64,000 nucleotides of DNA from positions 310,001 to 374,000 of the forward strand of contig NZ_JTKH01000024.1 of assembly GCF_000827885.1 (NCBI RefSeq), in the 5' to 3' direction. Every line of letters begins with the position of its first letter. The first letter of the stretch is position 1. The notes beneath the pieces are model-generated. The model made no database searches, was not told the origin of the DNA, and worked only from the letters and a program-made list of their open reading frames with translations. This stretch comes from Vibrio renipiscarius. GTDB taxonomy: Bacteria > Pseudomonadota > Gammaproteobacteria > Enterobacterales > Vibrionaceae. This document shows, piece by piece, positions 16,729 through 28,000 of this stretch. The position numbers and the translations under genes were made by a program.

Positions 16729-17406
16729 ATGAAAGTCGCTGACTTGTTTAAACATCGTAGTGAGTCAAACTCAAAGCACAATTCTGAGTTTATGCAATGG
16801 ATGTCCCCTGCTGTACGTGAGTACTGGGGTGAGTTCATGCACAAAGCGAATAATCGCCATCTATTTACCCGTTTGCGTGATTTACAGCAACCGGCTGTGA
16901 ATGATGAGCCTCCTCAGCCAAAACCGATTGAGCTTAAGGCCGACGCGCAAGTTTTGTTTGATGAGCTAAAAACAAAGATCGATACCGTAATCCATACCGG
17001 TGAATGGATTGATGTCTCTCAAGAACGCATCAATCAATTTGGCCAGATAACGGAAGACATGCAATGGATCCATACTGATCCTGAGCGTGCAGCAACAGAA
17101 TCGCCATTTAAGACGACGATTGCTCATGGCTTTTTAACGCTCGCGTTATTACCTAAAATGACCGATAGCGTTGATCCTGAAAAGAACTTGTTCCCTACCG
17201 CGAAAATGGTGGTGAACTTAGGTCTAAACCAAGTTCGTTTTCCTTATCCTGTTAAAGCGGGAAATCGTATCCGCGCTGTCAGCACTCTTTCTAAAGTCAC
17301 TCCGATTAAGAAAGGCTTAGAAGTAGAGCGTGAAATCAAAGTTGAAATCGAAGGCATTCGCCGCCCTGGCGCTGTTGTCGTTTCTGTGATTCAGTTACAT
17401 TTCTAA
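16729..17406 (+). CDS. MaoC-like hot-dog dehydratase (enoyl-CoA hydratase type)
   Basis: 225 residues from ATG 16729 with gagg upstream. The C-terminal 140 residues form a MaoC domain: the segment FGQITEDMQWIHTDPERA holds the Asp/His pair of R-specific hydratases, followed by AHGFLTLALLP, the typical hot-dog helix. The N-terminal 80 residues are helical and not recognised, as in other Vibrio members. It probably hydrates or dehydrates acyl thioesters, possibly linking beta-oxidation to another pathway; the substrate is unknown. It is a single gene with its own terminator. Confidence 0.85.
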   Translation: MKVADLFKHRSESNSKHNSEFMQWMSPAVREYWGEFMHKANNRHLFTRLRDLQQPAVNDEPPQPKPIELKADAQVLFDELKTKIDTVIHTGEWIDVSQERINQFGQITEDMQWIHTDPERAATESPFKTTIAHGFLTLALLPKMTDSVDPEKNLFPTAKMVVNLGLNQVRFPYPVKAGNRIRAVSTLSKVTPIKKGLEVEREIKVEIEGIRRPGAVVVSVIQLHF

Positions 17407-17415
17407 TGTGTGTAG

Positions 17416-17441
17416 AAAAGGCCATTTATATGGCCTTTTTG
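17416..17441 (+). terminator. Terminator of the MaoC-like gene
   Basis: aaaaggcca / tggcctttt with a 6-nt loop followed by T-run, directly after the stop. Confidence 0.85.
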
Positions 17442-17830
17442 CTTCCTCTTCTCTCCCTCTCCTTTTGTTTATTTCTCGCCGATACAATACGCATCGATAC
17501 ACACCAACACGCACCTATACGCACCTATACGCACCGCGGTAACACTCAATACTCACTGTTTTATTACAAGCCGCCACAAATAATTACCCTTACTTATATT
17601 CGGTAAACAAACCGTGTTTTCACCAAAAAAGCAATCGATTGCTTACTCAGTTTTAAACATCTCATTTTAAACTTAGAGACTTATATTTCGTTTACCGCTA
17701 TAACGTTGCGCAACAAGTGATAGAGATATCAATTACTATCAATTCAATTTGTTACGATTAATATTCGTTATTACTCTGTGATGGATTGAACACACATTTA
17801 TCGATAAATGTACAGCAGCAGGGATTATAT
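17442..17830. other. Intergenic upstream of the sulfatase maturase
   Basis: Holds a minor direct repeat acgcacctat (about 2.5 copies near 17509-17535) and a palindrome gttgcgcaac near 17705. Both are candidate regulatory elements but not convincing. No gene. Confidence 0.35.
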
Positions 17831-18916
17831 ATGGCTCTATCCGCATTCACCGTTATGGCGAAGCCCGTCAGCGACAAATGTAATCTGAAATGTGAATATT
17901 GCTTTTACCTTGGTACCGCTGACGCGCTTAACAGCAAGCCAACAGAATGTATGAGTGATGAGACTCTTGAGCGTTTTATTCGTCAATACATTAGCGAGTC
18001 CCCGACGCCACAAGTGAGTTTCGTATGGCAAGGTGGTGAGCCCACGCTCGCGGGGTTGGCATTTTTTGAAAAAGCGGTGGCGCTGCAAAAGCAATTCGCC
18101 AATGGAAAACAGATCACTAACTCGATTCAAACCAATGGGATTGCCATCAACAGAGCGTGGTCGCAGTTCTTCAAACAGCATCAGTTTCTCGTTGGTCTCT
18201 CTCTCGATGGAACACAATCTGCGCATGATAAGTACCGAATCACGCTTTCAGGTGGCGATACGTTTAGCAAAGTAAAACAGACGGTCGCTTTATTTAACGA
18301 GTTGCAAGTGGAATACAATATCCTCTGCACGGTGAATAGCGCAAACTGGAACAAAGGTAAGTCGGTTTATAACAACCTAAAAGCCATCGGGGCGCGTTAT
18401 ATTCAATTTATCCCTGTCGTGTCGTTTAATAAAGGCAAACCTTTACCATTTAATGTGCCGGAAAAGGGCTTTGGTACCTTTTTAAGCGATGTGTTTAAGG
18501 AGTGGATAAGAGCCGATATTGGGTACATGTTTGTCATGAACTTTGAAAGTGCCCTCTCTTCTTATGCCAACGGGCATGCGTTGATTTGTTTTCACAATAA
18601 AGCGTGCGGTGCGCCACTAGTGATCGAATCAAATGGCGATCTCTATTCATGCGATCACTTTGTCGAAGATAAGTACCGCTTGGCGAACATACACTCTGCC
18701 ACTATCGAATCGGCAATCGAGAGTGATCAGCATCGCCAATTCTTAGCCTTACGCAGCACCAATCACTGTAAAAAGTGTGAGTTCCTTGAGATGTGTAATG
18801 GCGGATGCCCAAATCACAATAAGGCCAATGGCGAAAATTATTTGTGTGCGTCTTATAAGTCATTTTTCAAAAGTACTCAAAATGACATGCGCTATATCGT
18901 CAACAACATCCTGTAA
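17831..18916 (+). CDS. Anaerobic sulfatase-maturating enzyme (radical SAM, SPASM)
   Basis: 361 residues from ATG 17831, preceded by agggat; a TTG 15 codons upstream is in frame but lacks support. Radical SAM cluster motif CNLKCEYC (Cys 17, 21, 24), then SPASM-type cysteines in KACGAPL, YSCDHF, HCKKCEFLEMCNGGC for two auxiliary 4Fe-4S clusters. Such anSME enzymes oxidise the active-site Cys or Ser of sulfatases to formylglycine. The next gene encodes a sulfatase with a Cys-type motif, so the substrate is almost certainly the neighbour. The catalytic base region and length fit the family. Confidence 0.92.
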   Translation: MALSAFTVMAKPVSDKCNLKCEYCFYLGTADALNSKPTECMSDETLERFIRQYISESPTPQVSFVWQGGEPTLAGLAFFEKAVALQKQFANGKQITNSIQTNGIAINRAWSQFFKQHQFLVGLSLDGTQSAHDKYRITLSGGDTFSKVKQTVALFNELQVEYNILCTVNSANWNKGKSVYNNLKAIGARYIQFIPVVSFNKGKPLPFNVPEKGFGTFLSDVFKEWIRADIGYMFVMNFESALSSYANGHALICFHNKACGAPLVIESNGDLYSCDHFVEDKYRLANIHSATIESAIESDQHRQFLALRSTNHCKKCEFLEMCNGGCPNHNKANGENYLCASYKSFFKSTQNDMRYIVNNIL

Positions 18917-18948
18917 TCTTTAGACTTTTCTGTTTGTAACGCTTTCTA

Positions 18949-18972
18949 TTTACGCTGATTTTTCAGCGTAAA
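18949..18972 (+). other. Hairpin between maturase and sulfatase
   Basis: tttacgctga / tcagcgtaaa, perfect 10-bp stem, loop tttt, with no T-run after it. It could attenuate read-through or stabilise an mRNA end in the maturase-sulfatase operon. Confidence 0.5.
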
Positions 18973-19043
18973 ACCAACCAAATATGCAAACGTTGTCGTT
19001 TGTGTATTTGGTCAATAATGATGTCAACTAGGAATAAAATGAC

Positions 19044-20543
19044 ATGAAAAAAACTGTTCTTGCTAGTCTTATCGCAATGACTGCGATGTCGAGTAATGCC
19101 CTTGCTGCTGATACGAATACCACCAACAACGCGGCTAAGCCTAACGTTGTGATCTTTTATGTTGATGACCTAGGGTATGGCGATTTAGCGTCATACGGCC
19201 ATCAAATCGTTAAAACACCGCATATCGATAAACTGGCGGCGGAAGGGGTCAAGTTTACCCAGTATTACTCACCAGCTCCGCTTTGTTCTCCTTCTCGCGC
19301 TGGTATGTTAACGGGCCGAACGCCTTACCGTACTGGTATCCGTTCATGGATCCCAGACAGCCAAAATGTCCATATCGGTTGGGGTGAGCGTACGCTTGCT
19401 CACATGCTGCAAGACGAGGGCTACAACACTGCGTTAATGGGTAAAGTACACCTTAACGGCGGAAGCCACATGACGGAGCATCCACAAGCCAAAGATCTTG
19501 GCTTTGATTATTCGTTTGCTATGTATGCAGGTTGGCAAAAAAACAAGAAGGTTGAGACACCAAATGCCGATGGCAGCCTTCGTCACGGTAAAATCTACCC
19601 AGACAACTTTATTCGCAATGGCAAAGCTGTGGGTGAAACCAATGACTACGCTGGCGGTATTGTGGCGGATGAATCCATTCAATGGCTAGACACGCTTAAT
19701 AAAGAAGACCCGTTCTTCTTGTACGTGCCGTTCCCAGAGGTGCACACGCCGATTGCATCGCCACAAAAATATCTTGATATGTACTCAGACTACATCACCG
19801 ATTTTGCGAAAAAGAACCCTGATTTGTATCACTGGGATTGGAAAGGCCAGCCATACCGCGGCCAAGGTGAATACTACGCCAATATCTCTTACATGGATGA
19901 GCAAGTGGGTCGCATCGTAAGCAAGCTGAAAGAAATCGGTGAGTACGATAATACGATTATCATGTTCTCTTCTGATAACGGCCCAGTGACACGTGAAGCT
20001 CGTAAAACGTGGGAGCTGAATATGGCAGGCGAAACCGGCGGTTTACGTGGCCGTAAAGACAACTTATTTGAAGGCGGCATTCGCGTACCTCTTATCATGA
20101 AAGGCGCTGGTATTACCGCTAACAGCCAATCGCATGAGCCTGTTTACGGCCTAGATATTGTCCCTACTCTATCTGAAATGGTGGGCTTTGAATTACCGAC
20201 TGATCGCGTAATCGATGGTGTGTCGTTCACTTCTGCCTTTAAAGAAGGTGGTGAAGTGACACGTACTAAGCCAATGATTTGGACCATTGATATGCCATAT
20301 CAAGATGATCCAATCAACGAGTACGCCGTGCGTATTGATGATTACAAACTGATTCTTGACCGTGATGGTAATGCAAAATACCTATTCAATATCGAATTGG
20401 ATCCGTACGAAGTTGAAAACTTAGTCGGCAAAGCGGACTTCAAAGCGAAAGTGGAAGAACTCAGCTCAGCGTACAAAGCTTACCGCGCTGAGATTGAGCA
20501 AGATGATATTTTGCTTCACCACTATGCAAAACCAAAGGCTTAA
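19044..20543 (+). CDS. Secreted Cys-type sulfatase
   Basis: 499 residues with a signal peptide (cleavage after about ALAA, residue 22). The family signature CSPSR at 81-85 holds Cys81, to be converted to formylglycine. Metal ligands D41-D42 lie in YVDDLGYGD, with others in FSSDNGP and the GKVHLNGG segment. The protein belongs to the arylsulfatase/alkaline phosphatase fold and should cleave sulfate esters in the periplasm; the substrate (for example an algal or host glycan) cannot be read. Paired with the upstream maturase. A strong terminator follows. Confidence 0.9.
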   Translation: MKKTVLASLIAMTAMSSNALAADTNTTNNAAKPNVVIFYVDDLGYGDLASYGHQIVKTPHIDKLAAEGVKFTQYYSPAPLCSPSRAGMLTGRTPYRTGIRSWIPDSQNVHIGWGERTLAHMLQDEGYNTALMGKVHLNGGSHMTEHPQAKDLGFDYSFAMYAGWQKNKKVETPNADGSLRHGKIYPDNFIRNGKAVGETNDYAGGIVADESIQWLDTLNKEDPFFLYVPFPEVHTPIASPQKYLDMYSDYITDFAKKNPDLYHWDWKGQPYRGQGEYYANISYMDEQVGRIVSKLKEIGEYDNTIIMFSSDNGPVTREARKTWELNMAGETGGLRGRKDNLFEGGIRVPLIMKGAGITANSQSHEPVYGLDIVPTLSEMVGFELPTDRVIDGVSFTSAFKEGGEVTRTKPMIWTIDMPYQDDPINEYAVRIDDYKLILDRDGNAKYLFNIELDPYEVENLVGKADFKAKVEELSSAYKAYRAEIEQDDILLHHYAKPKA

Positions 20544-20579
20544 GTAGGCGTTAAGTCTTTCATTTTGGTCATTTAACAA

Positions 20580-20608
20580 AAAAGGAGAGCATTCAAGCTC
20601 TCCTTTTT
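20580..20608 (+). terminator. Terminator of the sulfatase gene
   Basis: aaaaggagagc / gctctcctttt, 11-bp stem, 6-nt loop, followed by T-run; also usable by the convergent pstS-like gene. Confidence 0.9.
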
Positions 20609-20636
20609 ATTGATCATGTGATATTGACCTGGCGGT

Positions 20637-21452
20637 CTATTTCACCGGTGTGTAACCGTATTCTGCAATCTGTTGTTTGGCTTCTTTGCTTGCCAGATAA
20701 GTCACAAATGACTGCGTTTGTGGATCAATCTTCTCCGTGATGTAAAACACCAAGAAAGGACGCGCAAGCTCGTAAGTGTGATCAGCGACGTTTTTATTGG
20801 TTGGATCGATACCTTCAAATTGGATGGCTTTCACTGAGCGGTCAACCGATCCCATCGAAACAAAACCAATCGCTTGTGAATTGTGGTTCACCAACGTCTT
20901 CACCATGCTGTTGCTATTAACCACCAAGTTATCCGGGTTAACATCCGAAACCAGATGACCATTCTTCACCTTATTCAAACCTAATAGGCTTTCAAAGCTG
21001 TATTGTGAGCCTGACGACGCTTCACGTGTGACAACAGCAATCGTTTGATCGTCTCCCCCTAACTGTTTCCAGTTCGTAATCTTGCCTTTATAGACATCAT
21101 AGAGTTGCTCTCTGGTGATGTTATTAACGCGATTCGACTGGTTCACGATAACGGCTAGACCATCTAAGGCGATACTGGTCACCGTTAGTGTTTCATCTTG
21201 TTCAATATTGGTTAGGTAACGCGAGCTCATACCCAGATCTGCCACTCCGCTTTTGACGAGCGTGACGCCGGCAGTTGAGCCGATACCTTGGACAGCAATA
21301 AACGAATCGGGATGACTTTGATTAAAGCGTTCAGCCAGTACATCCATAATTCGAGCCACTGACGTAGAGCCTGAAATGTTAATTTCGCTCGCGTGCGCAG
21401 AAAAGGTGACCGCAGACATTGAAATAAGCGCAGCTAACACAACTCGGACCAT
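20637..21452 (-). CDS. PstS-like phosphate-binding protein
   Basis: 271 residues from ATG 21452 with ggag upstream; the frame opens at TTG 21482 but that lacks a site. Signal peptide ends near SAHA-SEI. The phosphate-binding signature ISGSTSVARIM near the mature N-terminus and the SGSQYSFE helix start match the PstS/SphX class of ABC substrate-binding proteins, as do the GIGSTAG and DLGMSSR loops. It should capture phosphate in the periplasm. No pstCAB genes are adjacent, so it is a lone binding protein. A Pho-box candidate upstream supports phosphate-starvation control. Confidence 0.85.
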   Translation of the reverse strand: MVRVVLAALISMSAVTFSAHASEINISGSTSVARIMDVLAERFNQSHPDSFIAVQGIGSTAGVTLVKSGVADLGMSSRYLTNIEQDETLTVTSIALDGLAVIVNQSNRVNNITREQLYDVYKGKITNWKQLGGDDQTIAVVTREASSGSQYSFESLLGLNKVKNGHLVSDVNPDNLVVNSNSMVKTLVNHNSQAIGFVSMGSVDRSVKAIQFEGIDPTNKNVADHTYELARPFLVFYITEKIDPQTQSFVTYLASKEAKQQIAEYGYTPVK

Positions 21453-21540
21453 AGTATTCTCCATAAAATAGCGCTGTCCCAATACGATTATCGTGATAAC
21501 ACCGACAGCAAGTGATTACCTGCTTAGGATATGTCGCTTT

Positions 21541-21559
21541 GATGACAATTTTGTGAAAG
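21541..21559 (-). promoter_or_regulatory. Candidate Pho box of the pstS-like gene
   Basis: Reads ctttcacaaaattgtcatc on the minus strand: two CTGTCAT-like 7-mers spaced by an A/T-rich 4-mer, matching most of the PhoB consensus. It lies about 90 bp upstream of the start; a cgacatatcct -10-like stretch follows. Confidence 0.45.
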
Positions 21560-21632
21560 ACAAAGCAGACCTATGCATGAGTAAGCCATACTATAAGGAA
21601 TTCAATATTATTTGAGCCGCTTCGGAGCAACG

Positions 21633-21983
21633 ATGAGTCTGGTCAGTTTATTGCAAAAACAAGTGGAAACACGGGCAGAAACTATCTGTCATCACCGTAA
21701 CCAGAACATGCCCACCGCCCTTGGCGGGAAGGCGGATTTTGAATCGATCGTTAATGGGGTTATTTTCTTCAATCAACACTATCTACTTGATTCGTCTCAC
21801 TGTGATTACACATCAGCCATCGCTAAAGTGTGCTGGGATGATGAGCAACAAGCGTGGCTGTTATTTATGATTGATGAACAGTACGATGATGATTGGCAAC
21901 CCTATCCTTACCTATCACAAAGCCAAGATCTCACTGCGATTATGCGTGAGATCGATAAAGATCCTAAAAATCTATTCTGGTGA
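21633..21983 (+). CDS. DUF3024 family protein
   Basis: 116 residues from ATG 21633 with ggag upstream (TTG 21612 is an unlikely start). Segments such as KVCWDDEQQAWLLFMIDE and WQPYPYLS are typical of the short cytoplasmic DUF3024 proteins of Vibrio. No function known to me. A bidirectional hairpin separates it from the convergent adhesin gene. Confidence 0.65.
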   Translation: MSLVSLLQKQVETRAETICHHRNQNMPTALGGKADFESIVNGVIFFNQHYLLDSSHCDYTSAIAKVCWDDEQQAWLLFMIDEQYDDDWQPYPYLSQSQDLTAIMREIDKDPKNLFW

Positions 21984-22005
21984 TCTCTAACTCATAGATA
22001 GAATT

Positions 22006-22031
22006 AAAGCGCAGTCTCCTGCGCTTTTTGT
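22006..22031. terminator. Bidirectional terminator between DUF3024 and adhesin genes
   Basis: aaagcgca / tgcgcttt stem with a 6-nt loop followed by tttgtttg on the plus strand; convergent gene ends flank it. Confidence 0.8.
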
Positions 22032-22071
22032 TTGTTCACGATTGGCCACATTAAGCGCCTAAGTATTAAAC

Positions 22072-25000
22072 TTAGCTGTCGTGCATAAAGACATTTTCGT
22101 TAATCAATGTGGTTAATATCTGTCCTTGGTCTAAACCATCCAATGTGAGATTTTGTGCTAAATTTTCAACCAAGATGGTTTGCTGGTCACCCATACCGGC
22201 TCCATCTGGGTGAATATTCAGCGCCAAATCATCGTTTTGTACCGTCACTCCGATATGGTCCAGCAAGTCATTAATATCAACAGAAGCCGATTTCAACTCT
22301 GGTAAAATATCACGTAGATCGATCTTATCTTCTGAAACAGTAAAGTCGGTAATGGTGTCTGTCGCGCCATCTGAGATGGCATGCCAAACAAACACATCAT
22401 CCCCACTTCCCCCCGTCAGAATGTCTGATCCCAATCCACCGTCAATTGAATCATTGCCGCCGCCCCCATCGATCTCATCGTCACCCGCGCCGCCGATAAG
22501 AACATCATTACCATCGCCCCCCACAATGCGGTCATTGCCTGAGCCAGAGGTTAATTCAACGCCAGTATCATCGCCCAGCAGCGAAACATCGGCAGTTTGC
22601 AGAGATTCATCAATGTCGGTCCCGTCAGGAGAAATCTCTAATACGATATCAATTGGCGCGGATTCCGCGGTCTCTGCGCCATCGGTTGAAACGGCGTTCA
22701 TCTGTAGTGTATGAGAGCCGACGCCTGCACCAACAATTTCAATGCTATCAATCTCATCCGCAGGAATGATATAAACACCATTGCTGTCTGAAATCGTGCC
22801 GGAACTGGTGGTGACACTCGCGCCCGCAGGCACACCCGTCAGTTCAAGTGACAACACTTCATTAATATCGGTGAGCGCTGCAATGATGCCAACAATCGCA
22901 ATGCCATTATTACTAGCAGCAAGGTTTGCGGAGACATTACGTATATAATCAAATCCTGGTTGAATGGATAACGTCGGCGCATCAGCCACCGGATTCACCG
23001 TAATATCATGCGTTTTACTGGTTGTCAGATTCATTCCTGATGGATTATCTGAATCGGTTGCGGCAACGGTTAATACGATTTCTGAGGCCGTCGCAAAGCG
23101 GGCATCGAGCATCACCCCTTCCCCATTTGCAGGCGTATCCAGCAACGCATTCAACTCAGTCAGTGTGCCTTCTAACGTAATTGAACTGCCAGACGCTGGA
23201 TTAACGCTCACACTTGAACCCGTTGGTAGAATAACGCTCAACGATCCATAGCTGACGCTCAATTGAACGCTCATGATGTCGTCGGCGTTGGCACCGACAT
23301 AGTCAACATCGGTTATGGTGATGCCGCTGATCGGTTGTCCTGCATTTTCATCAATGGTTGCGGTCGCTGAGACCACATCGACCTCAGGAGCATCGTTGAC
23401 GGGAAGCACCGTAACCGTGATGATCCCTTGGTCAGTCAACTTATTTGATAAACCATTCGTGGTGCCGTCATCTTCGATTTCATAACTTATCGTGACATCG
23501 CCAGAAAAATCCAGTTTGGGTTGGAATGTCCATGACACACCATCAGGATTGCCCATAATAGTCCCTTGTTCGGGCGGTACAGTAATCGACTTAACGATTA
23601 AGTTGTGCCCTTCTGGATCAGTGCTGGCTGTTGGGCCAATCAACTCTGAAAGCGTGATGACTAGTGGCGTATCTTCGTTTATAGGGGCTAAAGCAATATC
23701 AACAGCATTTGGCTTATCATTCACCTCCGAAACGTTAATGATAAATTCCGCGGTGTTTTGGTTCAACGTGTCGTCGTTGCCCGCCTCAACCAAGCCGATA
23801 TTACCGTTATCATTCACTGTGGCCGTCACTTTTACACCATCAGGATCCAATAGGTCGTTACTATCAGCATCTGGGGTGAAGGTGACTAAGTTGCCCGCTA
23901 GCGCATCATTAATATTCTGAACGGTACCAGAAATGGTGATTGTCGTAACGCCGGTGGCATCCGCCGGTGTCATCACTAAGCCATAACTTGATGCGACTGA
24001 GGTATCTTGACTTAATAAACCGCTATCGACATTCAGTGTTAACGTGTAAATAGCATCAGGATCATCCAAGGTGGCATCAATATCATTAATGGTGAATCCT
24101 TTAACAAAAACAGGCGTATCTTCTGCGGTTTGCAAATCCGCAATCAGGTCAAAATAAGGGCGGTCATTCACCGCATCCACGGCAACATCAACGATTAACG
24201 TTGTGATTGGACCAAGATGTTTAACGCCATCATAACCGGTATCCACTGATTGCACTTTGATGACCAGTTGATCAGGATCCCATGTTCCCTGGTTCTGCTC
24301 GCCCGAATTAAAGACGATCTTATCCAACGACTGAGCGTTCACCTCGAGTTGCCAAACTCCCCCACCCAAATCCGTCGCCTTTTGGATCCCATCAGGGAAG
24401 TAGATCGTGCCACCATCAGGGACATTTTCTACCGTAATCAGTAAGGTTTCAGGTTGGTCTTGGGCGCTGTCTGAAGGCAATAAATCCACCGTATCAATCA
24501 CACTCGCATTGATGGCAATATCAATATTCACGCCTTCTAGGCCCGTAACAGAATCAACCGCGTCGGTATCCACCACATCGCCCACTGGCGTGACCTCAAT
24601 GGTGAATTTGCCAGTATGTGGCTCTGGTACACCCAATTTTTTTTCTTGGGTATACACCACAATGTTAATGTCAGCCTTGCCGCTAAAGTTGGCCGCCGGA
24701 GTGATCGTAACTGTCGACAGGTCAATAGACACCATGTTTGGATTGGTGATTTGAATCGTCCATTCCCCGCCACCATTATTTTTTACGACGAAATCAGACG
24801 AGGTACTCTCAACGATAAAGTCGGTAGGCACGCCCGTCAATTTGGCCGATAAAAATTGCTCTGAGCCATCGGTATCGATAAGGGCTATTTGTAAGCCACT
24901 CCCACTACTTGATAAGCTAATATCGGAATCTTCGTTACCAACCACCACAATATTGTCGGATGCCTCTGGCATGATAATCGGGTCAAGTACGGGGGTTATC

Positions 25001-28000
25001 TCAAACAACATGTCTGTGCTGAAGGTTTTATCCGCTTGTGTATCTGGTGTTTGCGTTGTCCCCGTATCATCAAAGGTCGTTGTATCAGTAACCGTGCCTG
25101 TGACACGAATTTTAACCGTATCGTTATCGGTATTCTTGTCGTCGAAGTTATTATCCGTCGAGTAATGGAGTTTCGGCACAAAATAGATCGCTTGCAATGC
25201 CGCTTCAATATCCGCAGGGTTGTTTGATTCAATCACCAGCACACCTGGTGTCGTGGTCGAAATCGGATCACCATTGATATCAGCGAAAAATCCTAAATCA
25301 CTGTCGACCAGCGCTATTTCAACTTTCGTTAACGTTTCTTCACCTTGCGTTGAGGTATTACGGTCATCCGCAAGCGCGATATCTAGGTCAAGTTTGATCA
25401 AGTTATCTTCTAACGCATCTGGAGATAACTCGATACCTGAACCGACTTCGACAGAGGTCGCATCAATGGTAAAGCTAGGGGTAACATCGTCATCTTCAGG
25501 TTGATCGCTTCCCCCTGATGATTCCGGTACATCCACCAATGGAGAAACCGCAAATTTCACGTCGACAGTCAATACCTTTTCATCCCCTGAAATGGTATCT
25601 GTTGTCACAACCGAGATAGGAATGCTGAAATCACCCGCGTAATCTTCTGGGGTAATGAAATCCCAACCATCTGGGATGATTAAGTCGCCATCAGCCGTTA
25701 CTTGGGCTTCAAAAAGATACATTTCATTGGCAAAATCATAGGTACCGCCTTCGATGCGCAGTCCTTCTACTTCGTCAGGAATATCCGCTTTTGCAATGAC
25801 CAGTGTCACTTGGTCTTTAATACCATCCGCGGTGTCTGCTTTTAGCTGAATCACATTAGAAAGTTGGCTACTGACATCAAAGCTGTTGTCTTCTTTACCA
25901 ATGATGATTGCCGTGTCAGCAACGATTTCTTCTATTTCCGCGGCGACCGTCGTTAAGGTCGAAATATCGCTCGGGAAAACGAGATCCACCGTCGTTTTCA
26001 CTTCTTCCACCGCGCTGCCTTCGCCTTCATCACCGGCATCTTTCACTTCGGCGACAAATTCCACTTTGATTGTATTCTCAACATTCCCAGCATCTGGATA
26101 AGTGAGTCCGTTAGGCGCCGAAATAGTGAATTTTTCTTCATCGATCACCGTCCATGAACCATCCCCGTTATTCACGGCACCAAACACAATCAATTGATCC
26201 ATCACATCTTCAAGGTCGGCATCAGGAATACCGCCACTAAACCCAGAAAAACGCACCACAACTTGCGCGACACTTTCTACTGAACTTGGGTCAAGATCCT
26301 CCCATTTGATGATGTTGGCGTCACCATTTTGATCATTAATGGTAAAATCAATACGGCCATCTCTCGCACCATCATCGGTATCACTAATCGTTGTTACTGG
26401 ATTGCCATCACTGTCTTCAATACTGAGTGTTCCATCAGATTCAACTGTGGGGAGGACAGTAATAGTGAGGGTGCCGGTAACATCACCTTTTACGACGATC
26501 GAAGGATCATCTTCATCTATTTCCCTCATTTTTAATAGGCTGGTGAGTAGCATATTCTTGCTTGAGTCCTCTCCAGGGCGAACAGAGATTTTCGGTGGCG
26601 TCGAGCTTTGGTCTAAGCCCGTAATGGTCAAAACACCATTGGTATAAGTGATATTACTAATGCCCGCTTGTAAAACGCCATCCACTACAACATCTTGACC
26701 ATCAACCTGAATATCGACCTCTTCACCTACGGTCAAGGGGAAACCAGAAATTTTAATTTCTGTGACGAATTCATAATCACGGCCATTAGTTGTCGCAGTG
26801 CTATCTGGTGTATCTTCATCTTTGGTTAAATTCCAAGGTATCTCGATGAAGGTGTCTTCATTCCCGGAGACACTGGCTTTATAAGCAAGGTCTTCGCCTC
26901 CGGTTTCGATCACAGGCACTATCTTCACTTTCAAGAGACCGTTCACCTCTCTGACATGACCATCGTCTTCGGTAACAACCACTTTCGCACTGATCATAAA
27001 GTCGTCAGTTGAGTATTTCGGTGGCTCAATGGTAATACCTGATTGATAGTTTTCTTCGGTAATATTGGCTTGATAAACGGGCTTACCACCAGATTCACCT
27101 ACGTACACTAAGTCAATCGTACCCCCGTCCGAGTCGATCAAAACGACCCCATCCGGAATGTTAGAAAGCAAAACGGACAGACTCTCGGAGTCATCAAACA
27201 CGCCATTGGATTCTTCCCCTGATAACACCGAGAAATTGATGACAGCCTCAGAGCTTTCATCGATGGTCACTTGCGCACCAACCAATCCCGACGGATCGTC
27301 GTATTGATACCACTCACCAATAACAAGGTCATCTGGGTTAACCGGTTCTTCTGGTACATCAGGCAAGTAAGGAGTATCAGCGACGCCTTTCACCGTAACA
27401 TTAACGGTTTTCGCGTCGCCCATTGGCTTGGTGTCGGTCACTTGCGTGCCATCCGCTAAGGTTGCCGTGTCTTTAACAATACCCACTACATCAAAGCTAA
27501 AATTTTTATTGCTGTGTAACGGCGGTTGCACTTCAACAAACGGTAGCGCCGATTCTGGAATTTCAACGACTCCCGGTGAAAGCTCAACAATCGGGCTATC
27601 TTCTTCCGTGCCAATCCAACGCACTTCATAACCCACTAATACTGAGCCATCTTCCGCTGTAAAGTTCTCGATACGAACAAACTGCGATTCTGAGTCATCA
27701 TCAGGGGCTTGGATATCATCCGTTGTCCCCAGTGAAATCACTTTATCTAAAGTGAATGCTTCATGGTCGTCCACAGGATCAGTGGTATCTTGTGTTGCCG
27801 CATTGTCTTCAAAAATGGATATGCGATTCACACTGAAAGAGCCTTGATCAGCAGTAGGTTGAACGTTAATCACCAATTCTTGAACAACTGATTCAGCCTT
27901 ATCTTTTCCAGCAAGCGCATTGTCGGTTTCTTCTGTCAGTGCGGTCGCATCAAATTTAATAAAGCCAGAGAAGTGAGCTATGGGATTCACCTGCACTGAA

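Noticed and set aside
17406..17606. 66-codon plus-strand frame after the MaoC-like gene
   Set aside because: It starts inside the stop region of the previous gene and runs through that gene's terminator; no motif.
17779..17797. CRP site upstream of the sulfatase maturase (tgtgatggattgaacaca)
   Set aside because: The right half-site does not match TCACA at the required spacing.
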